A DNA stretch of 54,875 nucleotides from an uncultured Prochlorococcus sp. (GCA_902564535.1 CACFBG010000007.1:1-54875); one strand, 5' to 3'. Counted from the first letter of the stretch, positions 10,057 through 19,194 are shown. Made by a program: numbers and translations. Notes: generated by a model from the letters alone, not told the origin.

Positions 10057-11040
10057 CTAAAAGTGTTTAAAATGACTGCTTGTATTAATATTTAATTTCT
10101 CTATATTTCTCCAAACTATATTTTCTTTGCCTTCTTTCATATACCCAATTAAATAACTATTTGGCAATGATTTAAGTACTGCCTTCGCCCAAGAAGGTGG
10201 CAGACTAATGACAAGTTCAAAATCTTCTCCACCATTTATGCACCAATCATCCCAAGGTTTACCTTTTGGCCAAAAATTCCCTCTTGGGATTGATTCTGCA
10301 TCTATATGGGCTTGACATTTGCTCTGTTTGCATAAATTTTTAATTGCTTCTAACAAGCCATCACTGCTATCTGTTGCAGCAGCTCTCCATGAGATATCTT
10401 GAGGTTTGCAACTTCTAATAGTTTCTAAAGCTTCTAAAGGAGGTTTTGGTCTTTGATGAATAAGAATTGCTTGTTCTTTCATCGAACTTTTTAATTTAAC
10501 TTTTTCTAGAATTGGATCAGATTTTAAAAGAGCTAATCCCAGTCTGCTTAAACCATGTGGACCACTTGCAATGATGTAATCACCTGGCAATGCATTGGAT
10601 TGGTGCAATCTTAATTTCCCTAAAGTACCTATTGCTGTTATAGATAAGATTTTTTGAGCTCCATTGGAGCAATCCCCTCCAAGAAGATCCCCTCCATAAC
10701 GATCAAGGGCTTCTTTCATTCCTTCATAGACTCCTTTAACCCATGTCCATTTGGTATTTGGAGGCACTACTAGTCCAACGGTAATACCTATGATTTTGTC
10801 AACTCCACTTGAGGCTAAATCTGAAAAGTTGCTGGTAACAGCTTTCCATCCAATATCTTGAGGTGAGGCTGTGATCTCATTAAAATGAATGTCCTCAACT
10901 AATAAATCATTGTTAAGTAGAAGTTTTTGATTCTTAGGATTGATTTCTGCAGTATCGTCATTTATTTGACCTGAAGGCATGAACTTTTGGATTCTATTTA
11001 ATAGTTCTCTTTCTCCAATATCAGATAATCTTTCAATCAT
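10057..11040 (-). CDS. thiL: Thiamine-monophosphate kinase
   Basis: ThiL phosphorylates thiamine monophosphate to the cofactor thiamine diphosphate. The 327-aa protein has the N-terminal GERELLNRI, the metal/ATP motif LLLNNDLLVEDIHF, SNFSDLASSG, and GGDLLGGDCSNG, all diagnostic. The C-terminal region includes GGEDFELVISLP. ATG at 11040 is preferred over the adjacent in-frame GTG. Only nine bases separate it from the cyclophilin gene upstream, so the two are likely cotranscribed. Confidence 0.95.
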   Translation of the reverse strand: MIERLSDIGERELLNRIQKFMPSGQINDDTAEINPKNQKLLLNNDLLVEDIHFNEITASPQDIGWKAVTSNFSDLASSGVDKIIGITVGLVVPPNTKWTWVKGVYEGMKEALDRYGGDLLGGDCSNGAQKILSITAIGTLGKLRLHQSNALPGDYIIASGPHGLSRLGLALLKSDPILEKVKLKSSMKEQAILIHQRPKPPLEALETIRSCKPQDISWRAAATDSSDGLLEAIKNLCKQSKCQAHIDAESIPRGNFWPKGKPWDDWCINGGEDFELVISLPPSWAKAVLKSLPNSYLIGYMKEGKENIVWRNIEKLNINTSSHFKHF

Positions 11041-11049
11041 CACATCAAC

Positions 11050-12126
11050 CTAGCCGTTTTCTTTTAAGTTTTCAGCACCACTTTCTACTTTTATAGAAAT
11101 TATTTTATCTTTTATTCCCAGTTCATTGAGAATTTCTTCTCCTTCAACTACATATCCAAATGCTGCATTGCGCCCATCAATTAAGTTCCTTCCAGCAGGA
11201 TTTAGTTCGGCTTCATATAAAAAGAAGAAGAATTGGGACGATCCATCCTCTAAAGATTCACTTGAATGAGCCCATCCTAATGTTCCTAGAGTGGCAAAAG
11301 GTAGGACAGGAGTCTCTGTAAATAAACCTAGGTCTTCAAATGTTTGATTGTAAGCAGTTTTATTTTGTCCGGGTACTTTTATTTCTAGAGGAATATGCCT
11401 TTCTTCTTTGGTCTCAGGATCTAAATAGCCTCTTTCTGGACCTTTGGGATCCCCTGTTTGCAATACATAAAAATCTTCAGCTCTTGCAAAAGGTAACCCA
11501 TCGTAAAACCCTTTTAATGCTAAGTCAATAAATGCTCCTCCGGTTAATGGAGCATTATAACCATCGATAACAGCTGTCATATCACCCTGAGAAGTTTTTA
11601 TTAAAACATTTGCTCTGCCTAATAATCTTGGTAGATTGTCATATTCTTTTGGTATTTCAAATGGGAAATCTTCAGATAATAATAGATATTCAAGATCTCC
11701 AATTTTCTTTAAGCTTTCTTTTCGTTCTTTTATGAAATTGATTTTATCTTTTTCGCTAGATAACTCTCCTAAATTATTTAAATTCTCTTTTAATGAAGAA
11801 ATAATACTTTCCGCCTCTTTTTGCCTCCCTGTAGGAATTGCATCAATAATTCTTTTTTGATGTTTGCTTAGTAGAAATTGACTTGAAGTTGAAGCTTTAT
11901 TAACAGCTGGCCAACGATTACCTCTAACTAAATTGCTTGTTTCTTCAAGTTTATGTTGGAGATCACGTAAGTCTTTTTGCTCTATTGGCAAGGCATTTCG
12001 TAAAATTGCATATGGATCTTTAACCGCATTGCCAGGAGGTAAGGCTGCAAAGACGGCTTCATTACTGCAAAAGGTTAGAAAAACTACTATCGCAACTAAT
12101 GCTATGAGAAGTCTAGGAGTTTTCAT
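11050..12126 (-). CDS. Exported cyclophilin-type peptidyl-prolyl isomerase (TLP40/CYP38-like)
   Basis: A 358-aa protein with a signal peptide (residues 1-28, ending FAALPPG), a helical N-terminal half (about 45-160) and a C-terminal cyclophilin domain (about 175-358) marked by ANVLIKTSQGDM, LALKGFYDGLPFAR, and GSSQFFFFLYEAELNPAGRN. This matches plant thylakoid-lumen TLP40/CYP38 and its cyanobacterial homologues, implicated in photosystem II assembly. Lumenal location and PSII role are inferred from the family. Cyclophilin active-site residues are only partly conserved, as is usual in this group, so isomerase activity is uncertain. Confidence 0.88.
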   Translation of the reverse strand: MKTPRLLIALVAIVVFLTFCSNEAVFAALPPGNAVKDPYAILRNALPIEQKDLRDLQHKLEETSNLVRGNRWPAVNKASTSSQFLLSKHQKRIIDAIPTGRQKEAESIISSLKENLNNLGELSSEKDKINFIKERKESLKKIGDLEYLLLSEDFPFEIPKEYDNLPRLLGRANVLIKTSQGDMTAVIDGYNAPLTGGAFIDLALKGFYDGLPFARAEDFYVLQTGDPKGPERGYLDPETKEERHIPLEIKVPGQNKTAYNQTFEDLGLFTETPVLPFATLGTLGWAHSSESLEDGSSQFFFFLYEAELNPAGRNLIDGRNAAFGYVVEGEEILNELGIKDKIISIKVESGAENLKENG

Positions 12127-12189
12127 GATTAATCAGTTTCCTGCATGACTTTGGCACAGCTCTATGATTCTTTGAACCTTTCCTAGAGA

Positions 12190-12750
12190 ATGATCTCCAG
12201 TAATGATTTTCGCACTGGCACCACAATTGAATTGGATGGCGCTGTGTGGCGTGTTGTTGAATTTCTTCATGTCAAGCCAGGTAAAGGATCTGCGTTTGTT
12301 CGAACAAAATTAAAATCGGTGCAAGGTGGAAATGTTATTGAAAAAACTTTTCGTGCTGGTGAAATGGTGCCTCAGGCTTTATTAGAAAAGTCCACGCTTC
12401 AGCACACTTACATGGAGGCAGGTGACTTTGTCTTCATGGATATGTCTAGTTATGAAGAGACTAGACTTTCTCCAGAGCAGATTGGAGAGAGTAGGAAGTA
12501 TCTCAAGGAAGGTATGGAGGTAAATGTTGTGTCATGGAATGGAAAGCCATTGGAGGTGGAGCTGCCTAATTCGGTTGTTCTTGAAATAAAGGAGACTGAT
12601 CCAGGCGTTAAAGGCGATACTGCTACTGGTGGAACAAAACCAGCCATACTTGAAACAGGTGCTCAAGTTATGGTTCCTTTATTTATTTCTGTTGGGGAAA
12701 AAATTAAAGTTGACACCCGTAATGACAGCTACCTCGGCCGAGAGACTTAA
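12190..12750 (+). CDS. efp: Translation elongation factor P
   Basis: EF-P rescues ribosomes stalled at polyproline stretches. The 186-aa protein has the three-barrel layout; the loop tip is KPGKGSAF with Lys32 at the position that is modified in E. coli. The conserved C-terminus reads [12 protein letters not shown]. The stop overlaps the accB start (TAATG), so efp-accB is a coupled pair, an arrangement common in cyanobacteria. It is divergent from the cyclophilin gene. Confidence 0.97.
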   Translation: MISSNDFRTGTTIELDGAVWRVVEFLHVKPGKGSAFVRTKLKSVQGGNVIEKTFRAGEMVPQALLEKSTLQHTYMEAGDFVFMDMSSYEETRLSPEQIGESRKYLKEGMEVNVVSWNGKPLEVELPNSVVLEIKETDPGVKGDTATGGTKPAILETGAQVMVPLFISVGEKIKVDTRNDSYLGRET

Positions 12751-13256
12751 TGACTATGCAGCTTGATCATGATGAACTACATCGCTTGTTAGCTGCTTTG
12801 GCTGACAGCGATATTCAAGAATTTCGCTTAGAAGGTGAAGATTTTCGTCTTGAAATAAGACGAAATCTTCCTTCTTCAGTTGTTTCAAATTCAATTCCTC
12901 AAGTTGTTTTACAACCAAGAATTGAAGATGAGGCTTCAACTACTTCCTCGCAAGCAAAAGTAGAGCCAGTTGTTCCAAGTAACCCCCCTCCAAGTGTCCC
13001 TGGTACTCGCGCTGATTTGGTTGATATAAGTGCGCCAATGGTAGGAACTTTTTATAGAGCTCCTGCTCCAGGAGAACCTTCTTTTGTCGACGTTGGCAGT
13101 CGAATAGCTATCGGCCAACCTGTTTGTATTCTTGAGGCTATGAAATTGATGAATGAATTGGAATCTGAGGTTACAGGAGAAATAATTGAAATACTGGTGG
13201 AGAATGGAACACCAGTTGAATTTGGCCAGGTCTTAATGAGAGTCAAGCCTTCCTAG
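12750..13256 (+). CDS. accB: Biotin carboxyl carrier protein of acetyl-CoA carboxylase
   Basis: AccB carries the carboxybiotin group for malonyl-CoA formation. The 168-aa protein has an N-terminal helical region (1-40), a Pro/Ser/Glu-rich linker (about 45-88) and a biotinyl domain (90-168) with the EAMKLMNE motif, in which Lys132 is the biotinylation site. The start overlaps the efp stop by one base. It converges with pdxA with a 5-nt gap. Confidence 0.96.
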   Translation: MTMQLDHDELHRLLAALADSDIQEFRLEGEDFRLEIRRNLPSSVVSNSIPQVVLQPRIEDEASTTSSQAKVEPVVPSNPPPSVPGTRADLVDISAPMVGTFYRAPAPGEPSFVDVGSRIAIGQPVCILEAMKLMNELESEVTGEIIEILVENGTPVEFGQVLMRVKPS

Positions 13257-13261
13257 GTCAA

Positions 13262-14275
13262 TCAGGAAAGCTCCCAGGCGGCTTTAATTGCCTCAATCAT
13301 GCTCTCTGGCCTTGCGATCCCTTGGCCTGCTATATCAAGCCCAGTGCCGTGGTCTGGCGAAGTCCTTACAAATGGAAGACCTAAAGTTGTATTTACTGCT
13401 AAATCAAATGCGATTAATTTGACAGGAATTAATCCTTGGTCATGATATAGCGCTAAATATCCATCGTATTTATTGGGCACACTTTTATCGCCATCCCATG
13501 CTTTTGAAGCTGATATCCAACAAGTGTCAGGAGGTATTGGTCCAAAGATTTCAACTAACGGATTATTTTTCTTCCATTGTTTAAGAGTTGGAATTAGCCA
13601 TTCGATTTCTTCTTTTCCTAATTGACCATTCTCACCAGAATGTGGATTTAATCCAGCTATAGCTATTTTAGGTTTATTATTAAATTTTTTGCAAAATGTT
13701 AACAACATATCCATTTTTTTTATAATCAACTCCTTTGAAAGCTCTTTATTTATTTTACTAAGAGGAATATGAGTTGTTGCAAGAAGTGTATTAAATCTCC
13801 ACGTACTTTTAGGTGATATTGCAGTAAAGAGCATGGATACTTCTTTGCTATTAGTTATCTCAGCTAAACGCTCTGTTTGACCTGGGTAAAAATGACCAGC
13901 TTGATGCCAAGAAAATTTTGTAATCGGAGCCGTAACTAATGCTTTTGCTTTTTTATTAAGCACTAAATTGCTAGCATGGGTTAACCAATTAAAGCTTGCC
14001 TTCCCAGCTTCTAAACTTGTTTTTCCTGGTACAAATTCTCCTTCACATGGTATGTCTAGGATTTTATATTGACTTGGATCCTCTAATTTATTTATCCCTT
14101 TTTTCTTTAAATCCATATAGATTTTATTGATAGTTTTTTTGCATCCAACTAAAATTATATCTATTTTTTTGTTATTTTTTAAATGGAAAAGTGACTTTAA
14201 TGTAACTTCTATTCCAATTCCTGAGGGATCGCCTATCGCTATGGCAATATTATTAGATGATTGAATTTTATTCAT
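13262..14275 (-). CDS. pdxA: 4-hydroxythreonine-4-phosphate dehydrogenase
   Basis: PdxA oxidises 4-phosphohydroxy-L-threonine in DXP-dependent pyridoxal phosphate synthesis. The 337-aa sequence has the family landmarks AIGDPSGIGIEVTLK at the N-terminus, VTAPITKFSW, GHFYPGQTERLAE, YHDQGLIPVK, and the C-terminal RTSPDHGTGLDIAG with metal-binding His and Asp. It lies 31 nt downstream of the SDR gene on the same strand. Confidence 0.95.
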   Translation of the reverse strand: MNKIQSSNNIAIAIGDPSGIGIEVTLKSLFHLKNNKKIDIILVGCKKTINKIYMDLKKKGINKLEDPSQYKILDIPCEGEFVPGKTSLEAGKASFNWLTHASNLVLNKKAKALVTAPITKFSWHQAGHFYPGQTERLAEITNSKEVSMLFTAISPKSTWRFNTLLATTHIPLSKINKELSKELIIKKMDMLLTFCKKFNNKPKIAIAGLNPHSGENGQLGKEEIEWLIPTLKQWKKNNPLVEIFGPIPPDTCWISASKAWDGDKSVPNKYDGYLALYHDQGLIPVKLIAFDLAVNTTLGLPFVRTSPDHGTGLDIAGQGIARPESMIEAIKAAWELS

Positions 14276-14306
14276 TTAAATAATTGAAGTTAGTTTTTCA
14301 TGGGTA

Positions 14307-15197
14307 TTATTCATTTCTTAAACAATCTTTTAGCCCTGATTTGTAAGAGGGATGTAATAGTTTGTAGCCTAATTCTTTACAAAGCATTTTATTGCTAACT
14401 TTTCGATTTTCTTGCCAAAAAGAAAGTGCCATAGGACTCATTGCCTTTGAAGCAATTTCAAATGATTCAGGATCAGGTAATACTTGACCTATTAGAGATG
14501 CTGCAAATCGAAGAACTTCTATATTACTACTTGGAAGATCATCGGCAATATTAATAATATTAGGCCTAATACCTTTTTGTGAAAGATTTATGAGATAGAT
14601 AATTGCCCCAGCAATATCATCAACATGTATACGAGAAAAAACCTGATTTGGCTTGTCAACTATTTTTGGATTACCTTTCAAGATGCTATCTATAGCGGAT
14701 CTTCCTCGTCCATAAATACCTGGTAAGCGAAGAATTTGTACAGGTAGTTTGCTGTTTAACCAAGCTTCTTCACAAGCTAATCTTCTTTTACTTCTTTCTT
14801 GTTGAGGCTGTGGTTGAGAATTTTCATCAACCCAGTTTCCTTTACAATCTCCATATACTCCAGTAGTAGATAAATATCCAACCCATTGAAGAGACATTGT
14901 TGATAAATTTTTAGTCATTAGATTCAAAACAGGATCGCTCCCATCTTTTTCTGGCGGTATGCAGCTAACAAGATGAGTTACATCTTTCAAGTCCATTGTT
15001 TTAGGAATATTTTTTGTTGCACTATCAAAAACGATATCTGCTCCTGGTTTGTTGATTTCTCTTCTAGTACAAACAACTTTATTGCCGAGAGCTCTAGTTA
15101 ATGCAGCCAGGTGTTGACCGCTATAACCTCCACCCATAATGAGGAGTTTTGATTTTGGAGGCAAAGGCTTGCAAAGCTTGACAAGTTCCTTGAGCAT
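14307..15197 (-). CDS. NAD(P)-binding SDR/epimerase-like protein
   Basis: A 296-aa extended short-chain dehydrogenase-like protein. A nucleotide-binding motif LLIMGGGYSGQ is at residues 18-28. The region SCIPPEKDGSDPV and the segment YLSTTGVYGD around the active site (Thr/Tyr) follow, then LRLPGIYGRGRSAID and RIHVDDIAGAI. The classic YxxxK is not obvious (STTGVYGDCKG has Tyr and a Lys three residues after it), so catalysis is plausible but substrate unknown. It probably shares a transcript with pdxA. Confidence 0.78.
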   Translation of the reverse strand: MLKELVKLCKPLPPKSKLLIMGGGYSGQHLAALTRALGNKVVCTRREINKPGADIVFDSATKNIPKTMDLKDVTHLVSCIPPEKDGSDPVLNLMTKNLSTMSLQWVGYLSTTGVYGDCKGNWVDENSQPQPQQERSKRRLACEEAWLNSKLPVQILRLPGIYGRGRSAIDSILKGNPKIVDKPNQVFSRIHVDDIAGAIIYLINLSQKGIRPNIINIADDLPSSNIEVLRFAASLIGQVLPDPESFEIASKAMSPMALSFWQENRKVSNKMLCKELGYKLLHPSYKSGLKDCLRNE

Positions 15198-15227
15198 GAG
15201 TACAAATGTATTAGTTGCGAGTTTGTT

Positions 15228-15449
15228 ATGGCGGATTCTTTTATTGGCTATTCAAATGACTTAGCCAGCGTATCCCCAGGATATGCAGATTCTCGAATTT
15301 CTCCAATTAGAGTCGATCATATATCTTTAAAAGTTTTATTACCATTTTTACTGATCTTATTTGCGATTGTTCTGGTTCCAGAAAGACCGCAACAATTGGC
15401 TTCTATTTGTGAAAGACATAATCCAGAGGTTGTATGCAGAGTCTGGTGA
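15228..15449 (+). CDS. Small single-span membrane protein, picocyanobacterial type
   Basis: A 73-residue protein with a polar N-terminus, one hydrophobic segment at about residues 34-50 (LKVLLPFLLILFAIVLV) and a tail with two cysteines ending CRVW. It resembles a short conserved protein seen at this locus in marine picocyanobacteria; function unknown. It starts with ATG 30 nt from the divergent SDR gene and ends 5 nt before the HNH gene on the opposite strand. Confidence 0.65.
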   Translation: MADSFIGYSNDLASVSPGYADSRISPIRVDHISLKVLLPFLLILFAIVLVPERPQQLASICERHNPEVVCRVW

Positions 15450-15454
15450 GTCCT

Positions 15455-15862
15455 TTACGCAGCTTGTAAAGATAAATCAATCTCTTTAGATTTATCTTTC
15501 TTTTGATTTGACGTTCTATTGGGGTCGGCCCATTGCAATAGCTTTAAAGCTAAGCGAATATCTCCATCTATCCAAGCTCTAATTGCCATTGCTCTACGAG
15601 GATCATAAAAGTGTTGTTGTCTATACCAATCAAATACCTCAGCATCTGATTTGTTTCCATTGCAAGAAAGACATGCAGGAACACAATTATCTGTAGTACT
15701 TAGACCTCCATGACTGCTTGGTAGTACATGATCTATTGATTCAGACGGTTGCCCACAATAAATACAACTTTTTCCTGTGTAACTGTGTAATGATTGTCGC
15801 CATCGCCGGACACGTAACTTGGGACATAACTCTTCTAGGAAAACGGCGTCCCTTTGATGCAT
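15455..15862 (-). CDS. HNH endonuclease family protein
   Basis: A 135-aa protein with a complete-looking HNH motif: zinc ligands CIYCG (near residue 33) and CLSCN, the catalytic His in SIDHVLPSSHGG, and the Asn in TTDNCVPAC. Such compact HNH proteins cut or nick DNA, but many cyanobacterial copies are uncharacterised housekeeping genes. It is divergent from the SNF2/HARP-like helicase gene across 110 nt, and HNH domains occur fused to SNF2 helicases elsewhere (ZRANB3), so a joint DNA-repair role is an attractive inference. Confidence 0.85.
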   Translation of the reverse strand: MHQRDAVFLEELCPKLRVRRWRQSLHSYTGKSCIYCGQPSESIDHVLPSSHGGLSTTDNCVPACLSCNGNKSDAEVFDWYRQQHFYDPRRAMAIRAWIDGDIRLALKLLQWADPNRTSNQKKDKSKEIDLSLQAA

Positions 15863-15974
15863 CCGATCTAATCGGTTATAGCAATTTTGCCGTGATAAAT
15901 CATTTAGTCAATCATTGGAAAATCTTTTTCTTTCTTAAAGTCCAAATAAAATATCTATCTATGAGTTTTTCTTG

Positions 15975-17579
15975 GTGAAAGCTTCTCTTACTACGGAAGC
16001 GAAATGCTTTATATGCCTAAATCCTTCAGGATTGTTAAAGGTTTCTTTTCCTTTTGATGCTGTTACCAATGCTCAATTAGCGAAGATTCGACCTAAAGGA
16101 ACATTTTGTGGAGGAAACAAAGGCTGGGAATTTCCTTTTGATGCTGTTCAAGTTCTTTTGGCAATCCTTAGCAAAAGATTTGTAATCACTGATTCAGTCT
16201 TGCAATGGACTGAACTGTTGAAAAAGCCATTGCCAGAATTGCCTGGAACCAATGAATTTCTCCAGAAAGGGAATTTTTATTCGCAATTATCTGATGGTCG
16301 AATACCATTTCCACATCAATGCGAAGGTGCGAAATGGTTACTTCATAAAAGAAGAGCTTTATTAGCTGATGAAATGGGCCTTGGAAAGACTTTAACTGCT
16401 TTATTGGCTGCTCGTGCCATTGCAAGATGTATTGATATTAGTGTGATGATTATTGCTCCAGTTGGATTACATAGTCATTGGATTAAAGAAGCAAATACGA
16501 TTGGTTTAAAAATAAATTTATATAGCTGGGCAAAAATTCCAAGCGAATTATCTGATTTGGGAACTTTGTTAATAGTAGATGAAGCGCACTTTGCACAATC
16601 AATTTCAGCAAAAAGGACTAAGGCTTTATTAAAATTATCAAGGCACCCATATTTAAGGTTTATTTGGTTATTAACTGGTACTCCCTTGAAAAATGGTCGC
16701 CCTAAAGAAATTTATCCATTGTTACTTGCAATCAAGCATCCAATCGCAAATAATAAAAAATTATATAATAATTATTTTGCAGAAGAGTCTAATACAAGTT
16801 CTTATCAGCAGAGTATAAGTATGAAGTCAATAGAAATTATTAGTTTACTAATCAAACCATTTATTTTGGCTCGAAAAAAAAATCAAATTTTTGGGTTGCC
16901 GCCTAAAACTCGTAAAAAACACAAGGTTTTACTGTCTAAAAAAGAAGAAATAGGTTTTAATTATTGTATTAATTTAGCTGTCGATAATTATCGTATTCGT
17001 GTTGCAGAAGGCTTGGTAAGCAAAAATGCAGAACCATTAGCTATACTTAGTGCTATGAGAAGAATAACAGCAGAATATAAGCTATCAGCAATTATAAAAT
17101 TTTTAAGGATTCAGAAGAATTGTAAAAATCCAGTTGTTTTATTTAGTAATTTTTTGCAACCTTTATATTTATTAAATAAATACGAAAAAGGTCAATTATT
17201 GACAGGAAATCAAACGATCATGCAAAGGGAAAAAATTGTGAGAGATTTTCAGCTGGGAAAGTTAAATCTACTATTATGTACTTATGGAGCGGCCTCTTTA
17301 GGATTTACTTTGCATAGAGCAAGAAATGTTATTTTAATGGATAGGCCTTGGTCTCCTGGGGAATTAAATCAAGCCGAAGATCGTTGCCATAGAATAGGAA
17401 TGGAGGGTGCTCTGATGTCACATTGGTTTGAATTAGGATTTGTAGATCAATTTATTGATAATTTAATAATCAATAAACACAAAAATATACAAATAATACT
17501 AGGAAAGAGGGAAATTGAGATAGAACGTAAACCTTTACCAGAAATGATTCATAATTTACTTATGCAATTATCTGGTTAA
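15975..17579 (+). CDS. SNF2-family DNA helicase, SMARCAL1/HARP-like
   Basis: A 534-aa superfamily 2 ATPase. Motif I is LLADEMGLGKTLTA (near residue 135), motif II is DEAH in LIVDEAHFAQ, motif III LLTGTPLKNG, and motifs V/VI are TYGAASLGFTLHRARNVILMD (first part) and QAEDRCHRIGM. Upstream, RPKGTFCGGNKGWEFPFDAV near residues 35-55 resembles a HARP domain, the ssDNA-fork recognition element of SMARCAL1 annealing helicases. The start is GTG at 15975 or the preceding TTG at 15972; no ATG fits. Role in fork remodelling or repair is inferred from the family. Confidence 0.85.
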   Translation: MKASLTTEAKCFICLNPSGLLKVSFPFDAVTNAQLAKIRPKGTFCGGNKGWEFPFDAVQVLLAILSKRFVITDSVLQWTELLKKPLPELPGTNEFLQKGNFYSQLSDGRIPFPHQCEGAKWLLHKRRALLADEMGLGKTLTALLAARAIARCIDISVMIIAPVGLHSHWIKEANTIGLKINLYSWAKIPSELSDLGTLLIVDEAHFAQSISAKRTKALLKLSRHPYLRFIWLLTGTPLKNGRPKEIYPLLLAIKHPIANNKKLYNNYFAEESNTSSYQQSISMKSIEIISLLIKPFILARKKNQIFGLPPKTRKKHKVLLSKKEEIGFNYCINLAVDNYRIRVAEGLVSKNAEPLAILSAMRRITAEYKLSAIIKFLRIQKNCKNPVVLFSNFLQPLYLLNKYEKGQLLTGNQTIMQREKIVRDFQLGKLNLLLCTYGAASLGFTLHRARNVILMDRPWSPGELNQAEDRCHRIGMEGALMSHWFELGFVDQFIDNLIINKHKNIQIILGKREIEIERKPLPEMIHNLLMQLSG

Positions 17580-17595
17580 ATTTATTGAGTTAAAT

Positions 17596-18015
17596 TTAAT
17601 AATTATATCTATCTTTTACACTTGATTTGCTAGGTTTTTCAAAAGAATCATTCTCTTGAATATTTTCAGTATTATCAATTACACTTGGCTTGTTTTCCCC
17701 ACCAAATAAGTCTCCTAAATAGTTACCACAATCATCATATTCATTAGGGTTTTGGACAACTGATTCAATAATCATTACCGCTCCATGGGTTGGAGATGTT
17801 TTGAATAGACTATTGCTTTGTCTTTTAATGACTGCATATGCAGCATTCCAACTCACGTCATGATCGTTTCCGCTTTCTCTCATAAAACAATAAATCTTGG
17901 CACCTTTAGCCCCAGTGCTAGACACACCAGTATGTTCAGCCTTAACCGATAAGCTTGGCGAAGCTAACCCAATCAAAGCAATTGGTAAAGCAAGAATTCT
18001 TAGGAAATTTCTCAT
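17596..18015 (-). CDS. Exported picocyanobacterial protein, DUF6554-like
   Basis: A 139-aa protein with a clear Sec signal peptide (MRNFLRILALPIALIGLA; cleavage near VKAEH, residue 26). The mature part has AKIYCFMRESGNDHDVSWNA, KRQSNSLFKTSP and a second Cys in DDCGNYLGDLF, followed by an acidic, Ser-rich tail. The cysteines may form a disulfide in the periplasm. It resembles a conserved cyanobacterial family of unknown function. It lies tail-to-tail with the SNF2 gene, 16 nt apart. Confidence 0.72.
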   Translation of the reverse strand: MRNFLRILALPIALIGLASPSLSVKAEHTGVSSTGAKGAKIYCFMRESGNDHDVSWNAAYAVIKRQSNSLFKTSPTHGAVMIIESVVQNPNEYDDCGNYLGDLFGGENKPSVIDNTENIQENDSFEKPSKSSVKDRYNY

Positions 18016-18375
18016 GACACTTATAAAGATTATTAATAAAAGATATCGACTCCTGATTTTCTGTCCAGTTTTTGAATCTAAATACTTATCCTTTTCTGGT
18101 AGTTGATTCTGCGTGAGACGGGACTATTGAAAATTTAAACACAGATTAAGAATTTCTTTTTACTTTTAAACCATAAATTAAATTTTTATGTTTTTTAAAG
18201 CAAAAACAAGTTTTTTGTAAAAATTTTTACTCAATTAAATCCTAGATAACTCAACATTATGTTCTTAGCCTTATTTTTCTATGGTGCTTTAAAAGCAAAC
18301 AAATTTTATTTATGTATTGGGCCTTGAGCGTTGCTCAAAATTGTGTTGTTATCGGTTAAAGCAATTTTTAGACCA
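18016..18375. promoter_or_regulatory. Long AT-rich spacer with a perfect hairpin before the 94-aa gene
   Basis: This 360-nt divergent spacer contains no convincing coding frame. Its left part is nearly all A/T. At 18324-18338 there is a perfect 6-bp inverted repeat with a 3-nt loop, TTGAGC-GTT-GCTCAA, 38 nt before the ATG at 18376. It could be an operator or leader hairpin for that gene. The in-frame TTG at 18331 falls inside the repeat and is unlikely to be the start. Confidence 0.4.
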
Positions 18376-18660
18376 ATGAGCTCATCATGTTCTTTTAGGA
18401 TCACTCGCACTGCTGAAGATCTTGCGCAAACTCTTAATGCTCTTTCTCAACGCTTGGTGAAGTTAGAGCAACGTCTAGAAGCGATTGAACTTGAAGCGGC
18501 TAAAGAAAACAAGGAGCCTCCAGTAGAAGAGATGAGGATGTTAGATGGTGTGGATCAAATTTTAAAAGAATGCCAAGAGTTGTTAGAGCCATCTATCGAG
18601 AATGAGCATTCAAGCGAGAATTGGCCACCTAATATTGATGACGAGGAACTTGCAGCATAG
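18376..18660 (+). CDS. Small conserved coiled-coil protein
   Basis: From ATG at 18376 this is 94 residues. FRITRTAEDLAQTLNALSQR followed by LVKLEQRLEAIELEAAKE gives a strong heptad pattern for a coiled coil at about residues 10-50. The rest is acidic and ends DDEELAA. It matches a short protein type conserved in marine picocyanobacteria; function unknown. A longer version from TTG 18331 would add 15 hydrophobic residues but crosses the hairpin. Confidence 0.7.
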   Translation: MSSSCSFRITRTAEDLAQTLNALSQRLVKLEQRLEAIELEAAKENKEPPVEEMRMLDGVDQILKECQELLEPSIENEHSSENWPPNIDDEELAA

Positions 18661-18816
18661 AATATTTTGACCTAATTAATTCTTGAAGTTTTTTTGATAA
18701 TGCAAAAAGTTTTTGGCAGGTATATTAAAGAACAAATTAATCGAATCATTTGTGAATGATTTCCCATAATTAAGGGTTTAGGTTAAGATCTTTAGCAGAA
18801 TATTAGCTCATTACTT

Positions 18817-19038
18817 TTGAAATTTACCATAACAAGATCATTGTCTAAGTTAAAAACTTCGGAGGAAAAAAGTGAAGTTTTTTTACGGTCCGCAGGAAAT
18901 TATTTCAATGAAGCAAGTCAGCAAGCTGAAGAAGGAGATTTAGATGCTGCTGCTAATTTTATTTTAAAAGGATTAGCTCAAGAGAGAAGAGCTGATTCAG
19001 TTGGTCCACAGGTTTTGCAATTAATTAAAACGAGTTAA
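18817..19038 (+). CDS. Small conserved picocyanobacterial protein
   Basis: A 73-aa helical protein: KTSEEKSEVFLRSAGNYF, then EASQQAEEGDLDAAANFI, then LKGLAQERRADSVGPQVL. The paired helices with E/A-rich spacing resemble a single TPR-like hairpin. The start is TTG; no ATG is available in frame. The type is familiar from marine Synechococcus and Prochlorococcus but has no assigned role. The tRNA-Gly gene follows on the other strand. Confidence 0.65.
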   Translation: MKFTITRSLSKLKTSEEKSEVFLRSAGNYFNEASQQAEEGDLDAAANFILKGLAQERRADSVGPQVLQLIKTS

Positions 19039-19071
19039 TCTAAGAATATAAATTTTTGCTTCTATTGTTTA

Positions 19072-19143
19072 AGCGGGTGACCGGATTCGAACCGGCGACG
19101 TCCAGCTTGGGAAGCTGACATTCTACCACTGAATTACACCCGC
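19072..19143 (-). tRNA. tRNA-Gly (anticodon CCC)
   Basis: The reverse strand folds into a complete cloverleaf: acceptor stem GCGGGTG/CACCCGC, D-arm with AGTGGTAGAA, anticodon stem-loop with loop TTCCCAA (anticodon CCC), and T-arm with GGTTCGAATCC. The discriminator base is U, as usual for tRNA-Gly. CCA is not encoded. No gene remnant or integrase is beside it, so it shows no sign of use as an attachment site here. Confidence 0.95.
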
Positions 19144-19194
19144 ATTATTTATATCTTATTCTAAAATTTATGAGGATCAGTATTTTGTTTCCAT

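Noticed and set aside
19072-19143. tRNA-Gly as an integration site
   Set aside because: Both neighbours are conserved-type genes, and no duplicated tRNA end or integrase is visible.
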